A stretch of DNA of 64,000 bases from Myxococcales bacterium. GTDB taxonomy: Bacteria; Myxococcota_A; Polyangia; Haliangiales; Haliangiaceae. The notes under the pieces are model-generated. The model searched no databases. It was not told the origin of the DNA and saw nothing but the letters and a program-made list of their open reading frames with translations. The stretch's first letter is position 1, and every line of letters starts with the position of its first letter. The translations under genes were made by a program, and so were the position numbers. Shown one piece after another: positions 8,339 to 16,022 of the stretch. The stretch covers positions 1-64,000 of the forward strand of contig CANKMW010000038.1 of assembly GCA_947483555.1 (NCBI GenBank). Reading direction: 5' to 3'.

Positions 8339-8773
8339 TCAGGCCGAGACTCCGATCCGCCGCCGTGCCGCCGTCAGGCCGAGTTTGGCGAGGAGATCGG
8401 GGAGCTGCGGCGTCGACTCGAAGGTCAGATCCAGCGCCACCTCGTGGAGCTCGATGTGGCGCCCGGTCAGACCGATGGTCCAGCGTCGCAGCAGCGCGAG
8501 CGTTTGCGGACTGGCGGCGATCACGACGCGCCGCGACGGAAGCTCGGCGAGCAGGTCGACGAGCTGGCGATAGACCTCGCCCGCGAAGCGCTGGTCGAGA
8601 TCGCGGTGATCGTCCAGACCAAGGCTCGCGCCGGTCGGCCGACGCTCGGGGTTGATCAGATCGAGATGTTCGACGATCGTCGGAGCCCGGTCGGCGGCCT
8701 CCGGCGAGCCGGGCTGGTAGGTGTAGAGCCGCGCCCGGACGGCGTCGACGACGGCGATGCAGATGCGCGGCAT
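8339..8773 (-). CDS. Host-attachment family protein (AtsE/BaeRF-like)
   Basis: The 144-residue protein starts MPRICIAVVDAVRARLYTY and later has VVIAASPQTLALLR, the pattern of the 'protein required for attachment to host cells' family, a small eRF1-like fold whose biochemical role is unclear. It is cytosolic. ATG 8773 is preferred over an in-frame upstream ATG because the latter would add only a (His-Val)n stretch encoded by a hexamer microsatellite. The tandem universal stress protein gene lies just upstream and the P-ATPase just downstream on the same strand, suggesting a stress operon from about 9985 to 5559. Confidence 0.65.
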   Translation of the reverse strand: MPRICIAVVDAVRARLYTYQPGSPEAADRAPTIVEHLDLINPERRPTGASLGLDDHRDLDQRFAGEVYRQLVDLLAELPSRRVVIAASPQTLALLRRWTIGLTGRHIELHEVALDLTFESTPQLPDLLAKLGLTAARRRIGVSA

Positions 8774-8782
8774 GGCAGGCTC

Positions 8783-8816
8783 CACATGCACATGCACATG
8801 CACATGCACATGCACA
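8783..8816. repeat. Hexamer microsatellite (cacatg)n
   Basis: Five full copies of cacatg plus a partial copy lie between two minus-strand genes, about 10 bases upstream of the ATG at 8773. Length changes would alter the spacing ahead of that gene, or add His-Val pairs if translation began further up. Confidence 0.9.
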
Positions 8817-8828
8817 CCGTGGACCCGA

Positions 8829-9716
8829 TCAGCGGCCCACCAGCACCGAGCACGGCGCGTGGCGCACCGTCACTTCGGCCACGCTGCCAAGCATGAAGCG
8901 TCGGACGCCGCGGCGGCCGTGGCTTCCGACCACGACCAGCTCGGCGTGTTGATCGGTGGCGACCGAGACCAGGCCCTGCGCCGCCGATCCCTGAACCAGG
9001 TGGATGTGCAACTCGGGCTCGGGCCGGCCAAGGTCGCGAAGGCCGGCGCGCAACTTGTCGCCGGCATCGCGCAGCGCAGCCTCGAGCTGGGCGCGCAGCT
9101 CCTCGTTGGCCACCAGCGGTACGTCCATCGTGCCAGCCCACGGCACCTGCCAGCAATGGACCAGGTCGACCCGCAGCTGCGGCGACAGCACCGCCAGCGC
9201 GCGGGCGATCGCCGCGTCGGCCAGCGGGCTGAAGTCGGTACCGATCACGACGCGGCGATAGCCGCCGGGCACGGCGTCGCCGCGCGCCACCAGCACGCTC
9301 TGCTCGGCGCGGCGCACCACGCGCTCGGCGACGCTGCCGAGCAGCCAGCGCCGCACGCCGGTCCGGCCGCGGCTGCCGACGACGATCAGGTCGGCGCAGA
9401 TCTCGGAGCCGACCCGGGGCAGCTCTTCATCGGCGAACCCATCGACGATGACCTGCGACAGGTCAACGCCGCCGCTCCATCGCTCGCGGAGCTCGCCCAG
9501 GGTGACCCGATCGGCGGCGAGCCGGCGCTGGAGCTCCTCGGTGTAGCTCGCCGCCACCTCGCGCGACCCGGCCGCCAGGTGGGCGGGAAGCTCGGGGACG
9601 CAATCGGCCATCGCGAGGACGACCTTGGCGCCTTCGCGGCGGGCCAGATCGAGCGCGTGGGCGACCGCGTGCTCGGACTCGGGGGACAGGTCGACGCCGA
9701 CCAGGATCGTCTTCAT
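8829..9716 (-). CDS. Tandem universal stress protein
   Basis: The 295-residue protein holds two UspA domains. Each begins with a beta-strand and Asp (ILVGVDLS; VVIGTDFS) and ends with the ATP-binding G-x2-G-x9-G-S motif (VGSRGRTGVRRWLLGS near 125 and VGSHGRRGVRRFMLGS near 275), so both halves should bind ATP. Such proteins are typical of hypoxia and starvation regulons. ATG 9716 overlaps the stop of the small upstream gene (ATGA), so the two are translationally coupled. Confidence 0.9.
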   Translation of the reverse strand: MKTILVGVDLSPESEHAVAHALDLARREGAKVVLAMADCVPELPAHLAAGSREVAASYTEELQRRLAADRVTLGELRERWSGGVDLSQVIVDGFADEELPRVGSEICADLIVVGSRGRTGVRRWLLGSVAERVVRRAEQSVLVARGDAVPGGYRRVVIGTDFSPLADAAIARALAVLSPQLRVDLVHCWQVPWAGTMDVPLVANEELRAQLEAALRDAGDKLRAGLRDLGRPEPELHIHLVQGSAAQGLVSVATDQHAELVVVGSHGRRGVRRFMLGSVAEVTVRHAPCSVLVGR

Positions 9717-9985
9717 GGCGCCTCGGACTGTAGCGGACGATGGCTGCGGCCGCGCATCGGCGCGGTCGCGACGTTCCACAGCTCGGTCGCCGCGGTCATG
9801 TCGCAGTCGCACAGCCGCGCAACCTGCAGCAGATCGCCGCGTTCATCGCTCTCCAGGTGGGCGGCGATGTGGCGGGCCACCTCGGCCAGGGTCAGGGTCT
9901 GGTTCTCGCTACATGCCCAATCCCCGCCCAGGACGAGCTCCATGATCGAGCATGCAGCGAGATGATCGGGTTCCCGGTAGGGCAT
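9713..9985 (-). CDS. Small conserved-looking protein, unknown
   Basis: A 90-residue product that begins MPYREPDHLAACSIMELVLG and has three more cysteines, one pair as CDCD. I do not recognise a family. It is probably real: it has a GGAG site before ATG 9985, ATGA overlap with the tandem stress protein and a good -24/-12 promoter at 10046-10061. It may be the first gene of the stress operon. Confidence 0.6.
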   Translation of the reverse strand: MPYREPDHLAACSIMELVLGGDWACSENQTLTLAEVARHIAAHLESDERGDLLQVARLCDCDMTAATELWNVATAPMRGRSHRPLQSEAP

Positions 9986-10045
9986 GGCTCGCTCCAGGTG
10001 CAGGGTGTCGGGTCGGTGGTCGCCAGGTGGCTGGCGTGGCGGGGC

Positions 10046-10061
10046 TGCGATCCGCGTGCCA
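10046..10061 (-). promoter_or_regulatory. Sigma-54 promoter of stress operon
   Basis: TGGCACGCGGATCGCA on the minus strand has a perfect -24 half (TGGCACG) and TCGCA at -12. The predicted leader to ATG 9985 is about 50 nt. Confidence 0.6.
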
Positions 10062-10091
10062 ACGTGAAACGGCGCCGGGCCCGCCGCGGGA

Positions 10092-11060
10092 TCACGTCAA
10101 CATCGTGGCCATCGCGAAGTAGATCAGCAAGCTCAGGACGTCCTGGATGATGGTCGCGACCGGACCGCTGCCGAGCGCCGGATCGCTGCCGGCGCGCTGC
10201 AGCAGCCAGGGCAGGAGCAGGCCGATCGACGTCGCGACTCCGCCGGCCAGGACGATCGACGTGGCGACGGCGGTGGCGAGCTGGACGTCGAAGGCGACCG
10301 CGACCGCCGGGAACGCCAGCCCGCCAAGCGCGACACCGAGCAAGAGACCGGTGCCGAGCTCGTCCCGCAGCAGACGGCGCAGCGGCAGGCGGCTGAGCGA
10401 CAGACCGCGGACGACCACGGCCTCGGTCTGGGTGCCGATGGCGTCCGCGAGGTAGACGATGGTCGGTACGAAGAACGCGATCGCCATCCGGCGCTCGAGC
10501 ACGTGCTCGAAGCGGGACATGAGCGCGGCGGCGAGCAAGCTGCCGGCCAGGCCGACCAGGAGCCAGGGCAGCCGGTGCCGCGCCTGGCGGGTCGGCGGCT
10601 CCTCGAGCGCGCCGCGCGCGTGCGCGTTCTCGCGCTGGATGCCGGCGAGCCGGTGCAGGTCCTCGACGTGCTCGTGGCGCAGGATCTCCAGCAGCGCGCG
10701 GGCCGGGATGGCGCCGGAAAAGACGCCCTGGTCGTCGAGGACGGCGACCGAGGTCGCGCGTCGGGTGAGCGCCTCGGCGGCGGCATGCTCCTGGTCGTGG
10801 CGCGCAGCGACCCGGGGGTAGTCGCGATCGACGAGGCTGTCGATGGAGCGCGCCGGCGGCGCGGCCAGCAGGTCGACGAGCCGGACCGCGCCCACGAAGC
10901 GACCCTGTTCGTCGACGACGTAGATGGCGTCGGCGGCGTCGAGCGGATGGTCGCCGAGGCGGCCGATCACGGTCGCCACCGGATCGCCTGGCTGCGCCAC
11001 CGGGACCCGGATCGCGAGGTGGTGGCCGGCGCTGTCGGCGTCACGGGACGACAGTGCCAT
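10092..11060 (-). CDS. MgtE-like Mg2+/divalent cation transporter, short
   Basis: The 322-residue protein has a CBS-domain pair (about residues 15-135) followed by five predicted membrane helices. Pore motifs of the MgtE/SLC41 family are present, such as ADAIGTQTEAVVVR and the last-helix Asp in QDVLSLLIYF. The N-terminal MgtE_N superhelical domain of full-length MgtE (about 450 residues) is absent, so gating may differ. ATG 11060 is chosen because a -24/-12 element lies 14 nt upstream. A TTG at 11126 would give 22 more residues but overlaps the promoters. Divergent from a universal stress protein gene. Confidence 0.8.
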   Translation of the reverse strand: MALSSRDADSAGHHLAIRVPVAQPGDPVATVIGRLGDHPLDAADAIYVVDEQGRFVGAVRLVDLLAAPPARSIDSLVDRDYPRVAARHDQEHAAAEALTRRATSVAVLDDQGVFSGAIPARALLEILRHEHVEDLHRLAGIQRENAHARGALEEPPTRQARHRLPWLLVGLAGSLLAAALMSRFEHVLERRMAIAFFVPTIVYLADAIGTQTEAVVVRGLSLSRLPLRRLLRDELGTGLLLGVALGGLAFPAVAVAFDVQLATAVATSIVLAGGVATSIGLLLPWLLQRAGSDPALGSGPVATIIQDVLSLLIYFAMATMLT

Positions 11061-11072
11061 GTCCGGCGCCGT

Positions 11073-11088
11073 TGCAGGCCACGTGCCG
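11073..11088 (-). promoter_or_regulatory. Sigma-54 promoter of mgtE-like gene
   Basis: CGGCACGTGGCCTGCA on the minus strand has GG-N10-GC. Predicted transcription starts near 11062, two bases before ATG 11060. Confidence 0.65.
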
Positions 11089-11109
11089 ACGGGCGGCGCC
11101 GAGGACGGC

Positions 11110-11125
11110 TGGCCCTGGGTTTGCA
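11110..11125 (+). promoter_or_regulatory. Sigma-54 promoter of usp gene
   Basis: TGGCCCTGGGTTTGCA has GG-N10-GC. Predicted transcription starts near 11136, two bases before ATG 11138. No Shine-Dalgarno is present, consistent with a leaderless message. Confidence 0.65.
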
Positions 11126-11137
11126 AAACCGGGATCC

Positions 11138-11602
11138 ATGGCGCCCTTCCGCAAGATCCTGGTCCCGGTCGACTTCTCTCCTCATTCCGAAGAGGCCACC
11201 CGCGTGGCGCTCCAGCTGGCCCGCGCCTTCGACGCTCCGGTCACGCTGGCCACCGTGTTCCAGGTGCCGATCTATCCCTTGCCGGAGGGCGCGTTCATCG
11301 CGTTTCCCAACGCGTACGCCGAGGCGACGGTCGCGGCCGGCAAGCGGCTGGAGGAGGTGGCCGCGGCGGCCCGCGCCGCCGGCCCGACCACGATCGACAT
11401 CAAGGTGCTCGAAGGAGTCGCGTTCCGGGAGATCGTGGCCTTCGCCCGCGAAGGCGGATTCGATCTGATCGTCATGGGCACCCACGGTCGGACCGGGATC
11501 AAGCACGCCCTGCTCGGGTCGGTGGCCGAGAAGGTGGTCCGCAAGGCTCCCTGCGCGGTCCTGACGGTTCGCCTGACCGGACACGGCTTCGAACACCCGT
11601 GA
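11138..11602 (+). CDS. Universal stress protein UspA family
   Basis: This single-domain 154-residue UspA protein starts FRKILVPVDFSPHSEEA and ends with the ATP-binding signature MGTHGRTGIKHALLGS. It should be an ATP-binding cytosolic homodimer. Its promoter is of the -24/-12 type, and it is divergent from the mgtE-like gene. A pair of enhancer-like dyads lies directly after its stop codon (11608-11652) and serves the next gene downstream, but could also act back on this promoter about 500 bp away. Confidence 0.9.
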   Translation: MAPFRKILVPVDFSPHSEEATRVALQLARAFDAPVTLATVFQVPIYPLPEGAFIAFPNAYAEATVAAGKRLEEVAAAARAAGPTTIDIKVLEGVAFREIVAFAREGGFDLIVMGTHGRTGIKHALLGSVAEKVVRKAPCAVLTVRLTGHGFEHP

Positions 11603-11607
11603 TGAGT

Positions 11608-11652
11608 GCGCACGGGTTGCGCGACGCCCGGGAATCCGTGCACGACTTGCGC
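11608..11652. promoter_or_regulatory. Paired enhancer-like dyads (30 bp apart)
   Basis: GCGCA-CGGGT-TGCGC (11608-11622) and GTGCA-CGACT-TGCGC (11638-11652) are exactly 30 bp apart. They lie about 55-95 bp upstream of a near-perfect -24/-12 promoter, the usual place for an NtrC-type enhancer. Confidence 0.7.
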
Positions 11653-11704
11653 TCTGCGGGCTCGGCGCTGCCCAGTCTCGCTCGGGACCAAGCGGTTCGA
11701 TCGG

Positions 11705-11720
11705 TGGCACGCAGCGTGCT
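11705..11720 (+). promoter_or_regulatory. Sigma-54 promoter of small membrane protein
   Basis: TGGCACGCAGCGTGCT is among the best -24/-12 matches in the window. Predicted transcription starts near 11731, five bases before ATG 11736. Confidence 0.75.
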
Positions 11721-11735
11721 CACCGAGGATCCGAC

Positions 11736-11849
11736 ATGGCCGCCACGAATCGCGACTCGAGCGGGTTCCTGCTGGTCCTCCACATCCTGATGTGGACGAC
11801 GTTCTCCCTCGGCCTGATCGCCCTGCTGGTGGTCTTCATGATCACGTGA
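11736..11849 (+). CDS. 37-residue single-pass membrane protein
   Basis: The product is 37 residues long: a short polar start (MAATNRDSSG) followed by one hydrophobic segment of about 25 residues that includes LHILMWTTF and LIALLVVFMIT. It resembles tiny subunit-like or regulatory membrane proteins, but no family is assigned. It is supported by a strong sigma-54 promoter, an enhancer pair upstream, and a following gene just 7 bp away. It is the first gene after the dyads, so it may be a hypoxia-induced micro-protein. Confidence 0.6.
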   Translation: MAATNRDSSGFLLVLHILMWTTFSLGLIALLVVFMIT

Positions 11850-11856
11850 GGTGCGC

Positions 11857-12324
11857 ATGTACGAGCTCTGCCTCGGCGACGAGTCGCTCACGTCGGTCAT
11901 CGACCGGATCGCCGCCCGCGCCTGTGGGGTCGCGCCCGGGCTCGAACCGGACGCCTGCCGCCGCCTGCTGGTGTTGATCTTCCGCGTCCGCGTGCGCCGC
12001 ACCGCGGCCTGCGGCTCGCACCCGGACTGTCGGCCCACGACCTCGGTGTGGCGGGGCGGCGACGTACCGCGGGGGGCCACCGCGCAGTGGCTCGACCTCG
12101 ATCCGCTGGCGCTGCCGGCGATGTTCGGAGCGGCGGCCGCCGACCTCGTCGATCGCGACGACGACGACCGCGCCGAGCTCGAGGTGCGGCTGGCGGTCGC
12201 GTTCCGGTCGGTGATGAAGACGCTGTTGTTCTGCAATCCGCGCTGCGGGCACGCCGAGATCTGCAACGCCGAGGCGGTGTTCGATCAGATCGACGGCGAT
12301 CCCGATCCGCCCGGACGGGCGTAG
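11857..12324 (+). CDS. Cys-containing protein, unknown
   Basis: This 155-residue protein has eight to nine Cys, including CGSHPDC and a C-terminal FCNPRCGHAEIC segment that could bind a metal. The rest is rich in Ala, Asp and Arg. No family recognised. It starts at ATG 11857 with GAGG six bases upstream, 7 bp after the 37-residue gene, so the two probably form an operon. Its 3' end overlaps the convergent hemN gene by 40 bp. A frame shift of either end is not evident. Confidence 0.55.
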   Translation: MYELCLGDESLTSVIDRIAARACGVAPGLEPDACRRLLVLIFRVRVRRTAACGSHPDCRPTTSVWRGGDVPRGATAQWLDLDPLALPAMFGAAAADLVDRDDDDRAELEVRLAVAFRSVMKTLLFCNPRCGHAEICNAEAVFDQIDGDPDPPGRA

Positions 12325-13682
12325 CGATCGAACACCGCGCAGACGTTGCGGATCAGGTGATGGCCGAGCGGCGTCGCGATCACGGCGCCGCGCTCGTTGT
12401 CGACGGCGGCCAGGGCGTCATGCTGGCCGGCGAGCGCGGCCAGCTCGGGCGCGAACCGCGATGCGAACGACACCCCGTATGCCGCCTCGACCTCGGCGAA
12501 GTCGACCCGGCCCGCGCACATGAGGCGCATGATCACGAAGCGGCGAAGCTCGTCGTCGCCGTCGAGCGCGACGCCGCGCGCGACCGGCAGCGTGCCGGCC
12601 CGCACCGCATCGGACCAGGTCTCGACGTCGACGTGATTCTGCCAGTAAGCGTGCCCGGAGTCCGAGATGGCGCTGGCGCCCACGCCCAGCAGGCGCTCGG
12701 TCCGCTGCACGACGTAGCCCTGGAAGTTGCGACCCAGCTGACCGCTGGCGCTGGCGCGCGCCAGCGGATCGTCCGGGCGCGCGAAGTGATCGAGCCCGAC
12801 CCGGACGTAGCCGGCGTCGGCGAGACGGTCCATGACCACGCGTAGCAACTCGACGCGGGCCGCGATGCCGGGCACCGGCGCGGCGCGCTCGACCAGCCGC
12901 TGGTGCGGGCGCAGGTGCGGCATGTGGGCGTAGCCGAACACGGCGAGGCGATCCGGTGCCAGGCCGATGACCTCGTCGAGCGTGCGGCCGACGCTGGCCG
13001 GCGTCTGGCCGGGCAGGCCGTAGACCAGGTCGACGTTGACGCTGTCGAACCCGCGGGCGCGCGCGCGTTCGATCACGGCCCGGGTCTGGGTCGCGGACTG
13101 GATGCGATGGATCGCGCGCTGGACGTCCTCGTCGAAGTCCTGGACGCCGACCGAGACCCGGGTGAAGCCGAGTCCCGCCAGGGCGTCGATCTGTTCCGGG
13201 CGGGTGTCGCGCGGATCGAGCTCGATGCCGATCGCGGCGCCATCGGCGACCGCGAAGGCAACGCGGATGGCCTCGATCAGGCGCGTCGCGTCGCGGGTCT
13301 CGAGAAAGTTGGGCGAGCCGCCGCCGAGCGCGAGCTCGACCAGGCGCGGCCGGGCGCCGATCGCGGCGGTGAGCAGCTCGAGCTCGCGCAGCAGCAGGTC
13401 GACGTACGCGGCGCCGCGGCTGCGGTCGCGGGTCGCTTCGACGTTACAGCCGCAGTACCAGCACAGCTGGGTGCAGAACGGGATGTGGGCGTACAGCGAG
13501 ATCTCGGCGGTGCCGATCGCCGCCAGCTCGCGCGCCGCCGCCACGGCGCCGAAGCCGTCGTGGAACTGGGTCGCCGGCGGGTAGCTGGTGTAGCGAGGGC
13601 CGGGCTGAGCATGGGCGGCCAGCACGTCGCCCGGCACGTCGAGGCGGCCCGGAAACACCGGGAGGAATCGCGGAGCAGGCAT
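12285..13682 (-). CDS. hemN: Oxygen-independent coproporphyrinogen III dehydrogenase
   Basis: The 465-residue radical-SAM enzyme has PRYTSYPPATQF near the N-terminus, then HIPFCTQLCWYCGC, holding the CxxxCxxC Fe-S motif plus the extra Cys of HemN, and GGGSPNFL. It oxidatively decarboxylates coproporphyrinogen III to protoporphyrinogen IX without O2, which supplies haem under anoxia. This fits its position: divergent from a multihaem cytochrome operon, with a -24/-12 promoter (13695-13710) and three enhancer-like dyads in between. ATG 13682 is 14 nt from the -12 element. Its length matches E. coli HemN (457). Confidence 0.92.
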   Translation of the reverse strand: MPAPRFLPVFPGRLDVPGDVLAAHAQPGPRYTSYPPATQFHDGFGAVAAARELAAIGTAEISLYAHIPFCTQLCWYCGCNVEATRDRSRGAAYVDLLLRELELLTAAIGARPRLVELALGGGSPNFLETRDATRLIEAIRVAFAVADGAAIGIELDPRDTRPEQIDALAGLGFTRVSVGVQDFDEDVQRAIHRIQSATQTRAVIERARARGFDSVNVDLVYGLPGQTPASVGRTLDEVIGLAPDRLAVFGYAHMPHLRPHQRLVERAAPVPGIAARVELLRVVMDRLADAGYVRVGLDHFARPDDPLARASASGQLGRNFQGYVVQRTERLLGVGASAISDSGHAYWQNHVDVETWSDAVRAGTLPVARGVALDGDDELRRFVIMRLMCAGRVDFAEVEAAYGVSFASRFAPELAALAGQHDALAAVDNERGAVIATPLGHHLIRNVCAVFDRYARPGGSGSPSI

Positions 13683-13694
13683 TCCCCTCGCTCC

Positions 13695-13710
13695 AGCACG
13701 GCCCGTACCA
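13695..13710 (-). promoter_or_regulatory. Sigma-54 promoter of hemN
   Basis: TGGTACGGGCCGTGCT on the minus strand has GG-N10-GC. Predicted transcription starts near 13684, two bases before the hemN ATG. Confidence 0.6.
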
Positions 13711-13739
13711 GCCGGGGTAAGGCGAAGCCGCGTGCGCCT

Positions 13740-13814
13740 GCGCACGCCGTGCGCGTCCGCACGTACCAGGCGCACGGCTTGCGCTCCGACGGTGGCGATT
13801 TCGCAAGCCTGCGA
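13740..13814. promoter_or_regulatory. Three phased enhancer-like dyads
   Basis: GCGCA-CGCCG-TGCGC (13740-13754), GCGCA-CGGCT-TGCGC (13770-13784) and the degenerate TCGCA-AGCC-TGCGA (13801-13814) are centred at 13747, 13777 and 13807.5, about 30 bp apart. They sit between the divergent hemN and omcA-like promoters and could serve both. Confidence 0.7.
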
Positions 13815-13830
13815 TGGCACAGGACTTGGA
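13815..13830 (+). promoter_or_regulatory. Sigma-54-like promoter of cytochrome operon
   Basis: TGGCACAGGACTTGGA matches the -24 half and TTG of the -12 half, but GC is replaced by GG, so it may be weak. Predicted transcription starts near 13841, three bases before ATG 13844. Confidence 0.5.
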
Positions 13831-13843
13831 GTGGGGACGGGAC

Positions 13844-16018
13844 ATGCGCACGCTCCACGTCAGCCTCGCCGTGATGGTGTTGATGGGCTGCGAAGGCCCC
13901 GCCGGACCACCCGGGCCAGCCGGGCCGGGCGGTCCCGACGGTGAGGGGCCGGCGGGTCCCGGCGGGGTGATGGGCGACCCCGGCGCTCCAGGCGACGATG
14001 GCACGTCGCCCTGGTTCACCGCGCCCGGCATCGACCTCGAGGTCACCGACCTCACCATGAGCGCGACCGCCGCGATCGTGAGCTTCACGCTCGATGACCG
14101 CGACGGCGTCGGCGGCGCCGCGCTCGATCGCGCCGGGCTGTTGACCGCGGGCGCGGTCAGCGTGAGCTTCGTGCTCGGTCAGCTCGCGGTCGATGGCGCC
14201 GGCGAGCCCGGCGCCTATACCGCGTACACCACGCGGGTCGTCGGCGGCGCGACCCAGGCGACGACCGAATCGGTTGCCGCCAACTTTCAGACCGTCGCGG
14301 TCACCCAGGGCACGTACCGCTACACGTTCGCCGCGCCACTGACCGGCTTCGACGCCGGGCGCTCCCAGACCGTGATCGCGATCGCCAGCCGCACCGTCGA
14401 CGGTGCCACTGGCTTCGACCGCGACGTGCACTCGGTCCGCCCCGACGGTGGGACGCTGCTCACCCGCACCGTCGCCGACGACGCGCGCTGCGACTCGTGC
14501 CACGGCGGCTTCGCCGCGCACGGCGGTCGCTACGACGCGGTCGACCAGTGCGTGGTCTGTCATACCCAGCAGACCAGCGATCCCGACACCGGAAACACCG
14601 TCGACTTCGGCATCATGGTCCACAAGATCCACCGCGGCGCCGACCTGCCCAGCGTGGTCGCCGGTGGCAGCTACCAGATCATCGGTTACGGCGGCAGCGT
14701 CAACGACTTCTCCACCGTCAGGTTCCCGCAGTCGATCGAGCGCTGCGACGCCTGCCACGGCGGCGCCCAGGGCGACTACTGGCAGCGCAAGCCCAGCCTG
14801 GCCGTGTGCACGTCGTGCCACGACGACGTGTCGTTCGACGATCCGACCCCGTCCGGGATGGTCCGCCACAACTACGGCGTGACGGCGACCGCGCCCTGCG
14901 ACGTCTGCCACCCCGCCACGGCCGGCGTTGCGCCGGTGGTGGCCAGCCACCTCGACAGCTCGTTCGACACCTCGCAGCAGCTCGCCATCACGATCGATCC
15001 GATGGCGACGGTGTTGCCCGGGGCCTCGCCGTCGTTCACCTTCCGCGTCACGACCAATGGCCAGCCGCGCAACCTCCTGACCTCGCCGCTGGGCTCGGTG
15101 CGCGCGACCCTGAGCGGACCCAACACCGACTTCACGACCTTCTGGACGGTCGGGACCAGCACCGATCCGTGGGCGCAGGCGACGATCGCGGCCAGCGACC
15201 TGGTCGCCGTCGACGCCGCCGGCGGCGTCTTCAGCTACACGTTCCCGTCGACGATCGTGGTCCCGGTCGGCGCCACCGGCAGCTTCACGGTCGGCCTCGA
15301 GGCGTCCATCAACAGCTCGACGCCGCGCTATGCCACGGTGTCGCCGATGCGCGCCTTCGCGGTGACCGACACCGTCGCCCAGCCGCGGCGCTCGATCATC
15401 GACCCCGCCAAGTGCAACGGCTGCCACTACGACCTCACGTTCCACGGCGGGGGGCGGCGCGGCGCCGCGTACTGCGTGATGTGCCACAACCCCGAGAACG
15501 CCAACGCCGATCGCATCGCCCGCTTCGAGGGCTCGACGGTGCTGGCCGAGAGCGTCGACTTCCGCGTCATGATCCACAAGATCCACGCTGGCGAGGAGCT
15601 GTCGCAGCCGTACTTCCTGGGTGCGTACCCGCCGCCGACCCCGGCCAACCCGGGCGGCACGATGGAGAACTTCGGCGAGGTCCGCTACCCGCGATCGCGG
15701 GCCGAGTGCACGGCCTGCCATCAGCCCGGCACGTACAGCCTGCCGGCGGCGGCGGGCCGGGGCCGGAGCATGCTCCAGGAACTGACCTGCACCGAGACGC
15801 CGGCCACCGACGCCGACGCGTACTGCACCAGCCCGTTCTGGAACGTGACCCAGACCTTCCGCCTGGCGCCGGAGACCTCGGTCTGCACCAGCTGTCACGA
15901 TCAGCCCTACGTCGCCGTGCATGCGCTGCTCAACACGGGCTCGAATGGCGGCGAGGCGTGCGCGACCTGCCACGGCCCCGGCCGGACCTACGACGTCGAA
16001 GTCGTCCACGCCCGGTGA
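13844..16018 (+). CDS. OmcA/MtrC-family decahaem outer-membrane cytochrome
   Basis: The 724-residue product has a lipoprotein signal (MRTLHVSLAVMVLMGC), so it is probably outer-membrane anchored. A collagen-like Gly-Pro-rich stretch follows (about residues 18-50), then beta-sandwich-like regions separating two haem clusters. I count exactly ten CxxCH motifs, five in each half, the hallmark of OmcA/MtrC decahaem cytochromes that pass electrons to minerals or other extracellular acceptors. It is the first gene of a seven-gene operon that also supplies a quinol dehydrogenase, a barrel and more cytochromes. The start at ATG 13844 is preferred over 13814 because it begins with the signal peptide. 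Confidence 0.9.
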   Translation: MRTLHVSLAVMVLMGCEGPAGPPGPAGPGGPDGEGPAGPGGVMGDPGAPGDDGTSPWFTAPGIDLEVTDLTMSATAAIVSFTLDDRDGVGGAALDRAGLLTAGAVSVSFVLGQLAVDGAGEPGAYTAYTTRVVGGATQATTESVAANFQTVAVTQGTYRYTFAAPLTGFDAGRSQTVIAIASRTVDGATGFDRDVHSVRPDGGTLLTRTVADDARCDSCHGGFAAHGGRYDAVDQCVVCHTQQTSDPDTGNTVDFGIMVHKIHRGADLPSVVAGGSYQIIGYGGSVNDFSTVRFPQSIERCDACHGGAQGDYWQRKPSLAVCTSCHDDVSFDDPTPSGMVRHNYGVTATAPCDVCHPATAGVAPVVASHLDSSFDTSQQLAITIDPMATVLPGASPSFTFRVTTNGQPRNLLTSPLGSVRATLSGPNTDFTTFWTVGTSTDPWAQATIAASDLVAVDAAGGVFSYTFPSTIVVPVGATGSFTVGLEASINSSTPRYATVSPMRAFAVTDTVAQPRRSIIDPAKCNGCHYDLTFHGGGRRGAAYCVMCHNPENANADRIARFEGSTVLAESVDFRVMIHKIHAGEELSQPYFLGAYPPPTPANPGGTMENFGEVRYPRSRAECTACHQPGTYSLPAAAGRGRSMLQELTCTETPATDADAYCTSPFWNVTQTFRLAPETSVCTSCHDQPYVAVHALLNTGSNGGEACATCHGPGRTYDVEVVHAR

Positions 16019-16022
16019 ACTG

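Noticed and set aside
5454..8573. Long open frame of about 1,000 codons on the plus strand over the P-type ATPase
   Set aside because: It is rich in Arg, Asp, His and Gln with no domain, and mirrors the minus-strand ATPase whose motifs are all conserved. High-GC shadow frame.
8774..8815. Start of the host-attachment-like protein at 8815 giving an N-terminal (His-Val)n tag
   Set aside because: The family begins at the MPRICIAVVDA segment; the His-Val stretch is just the hexamer repeat read through.
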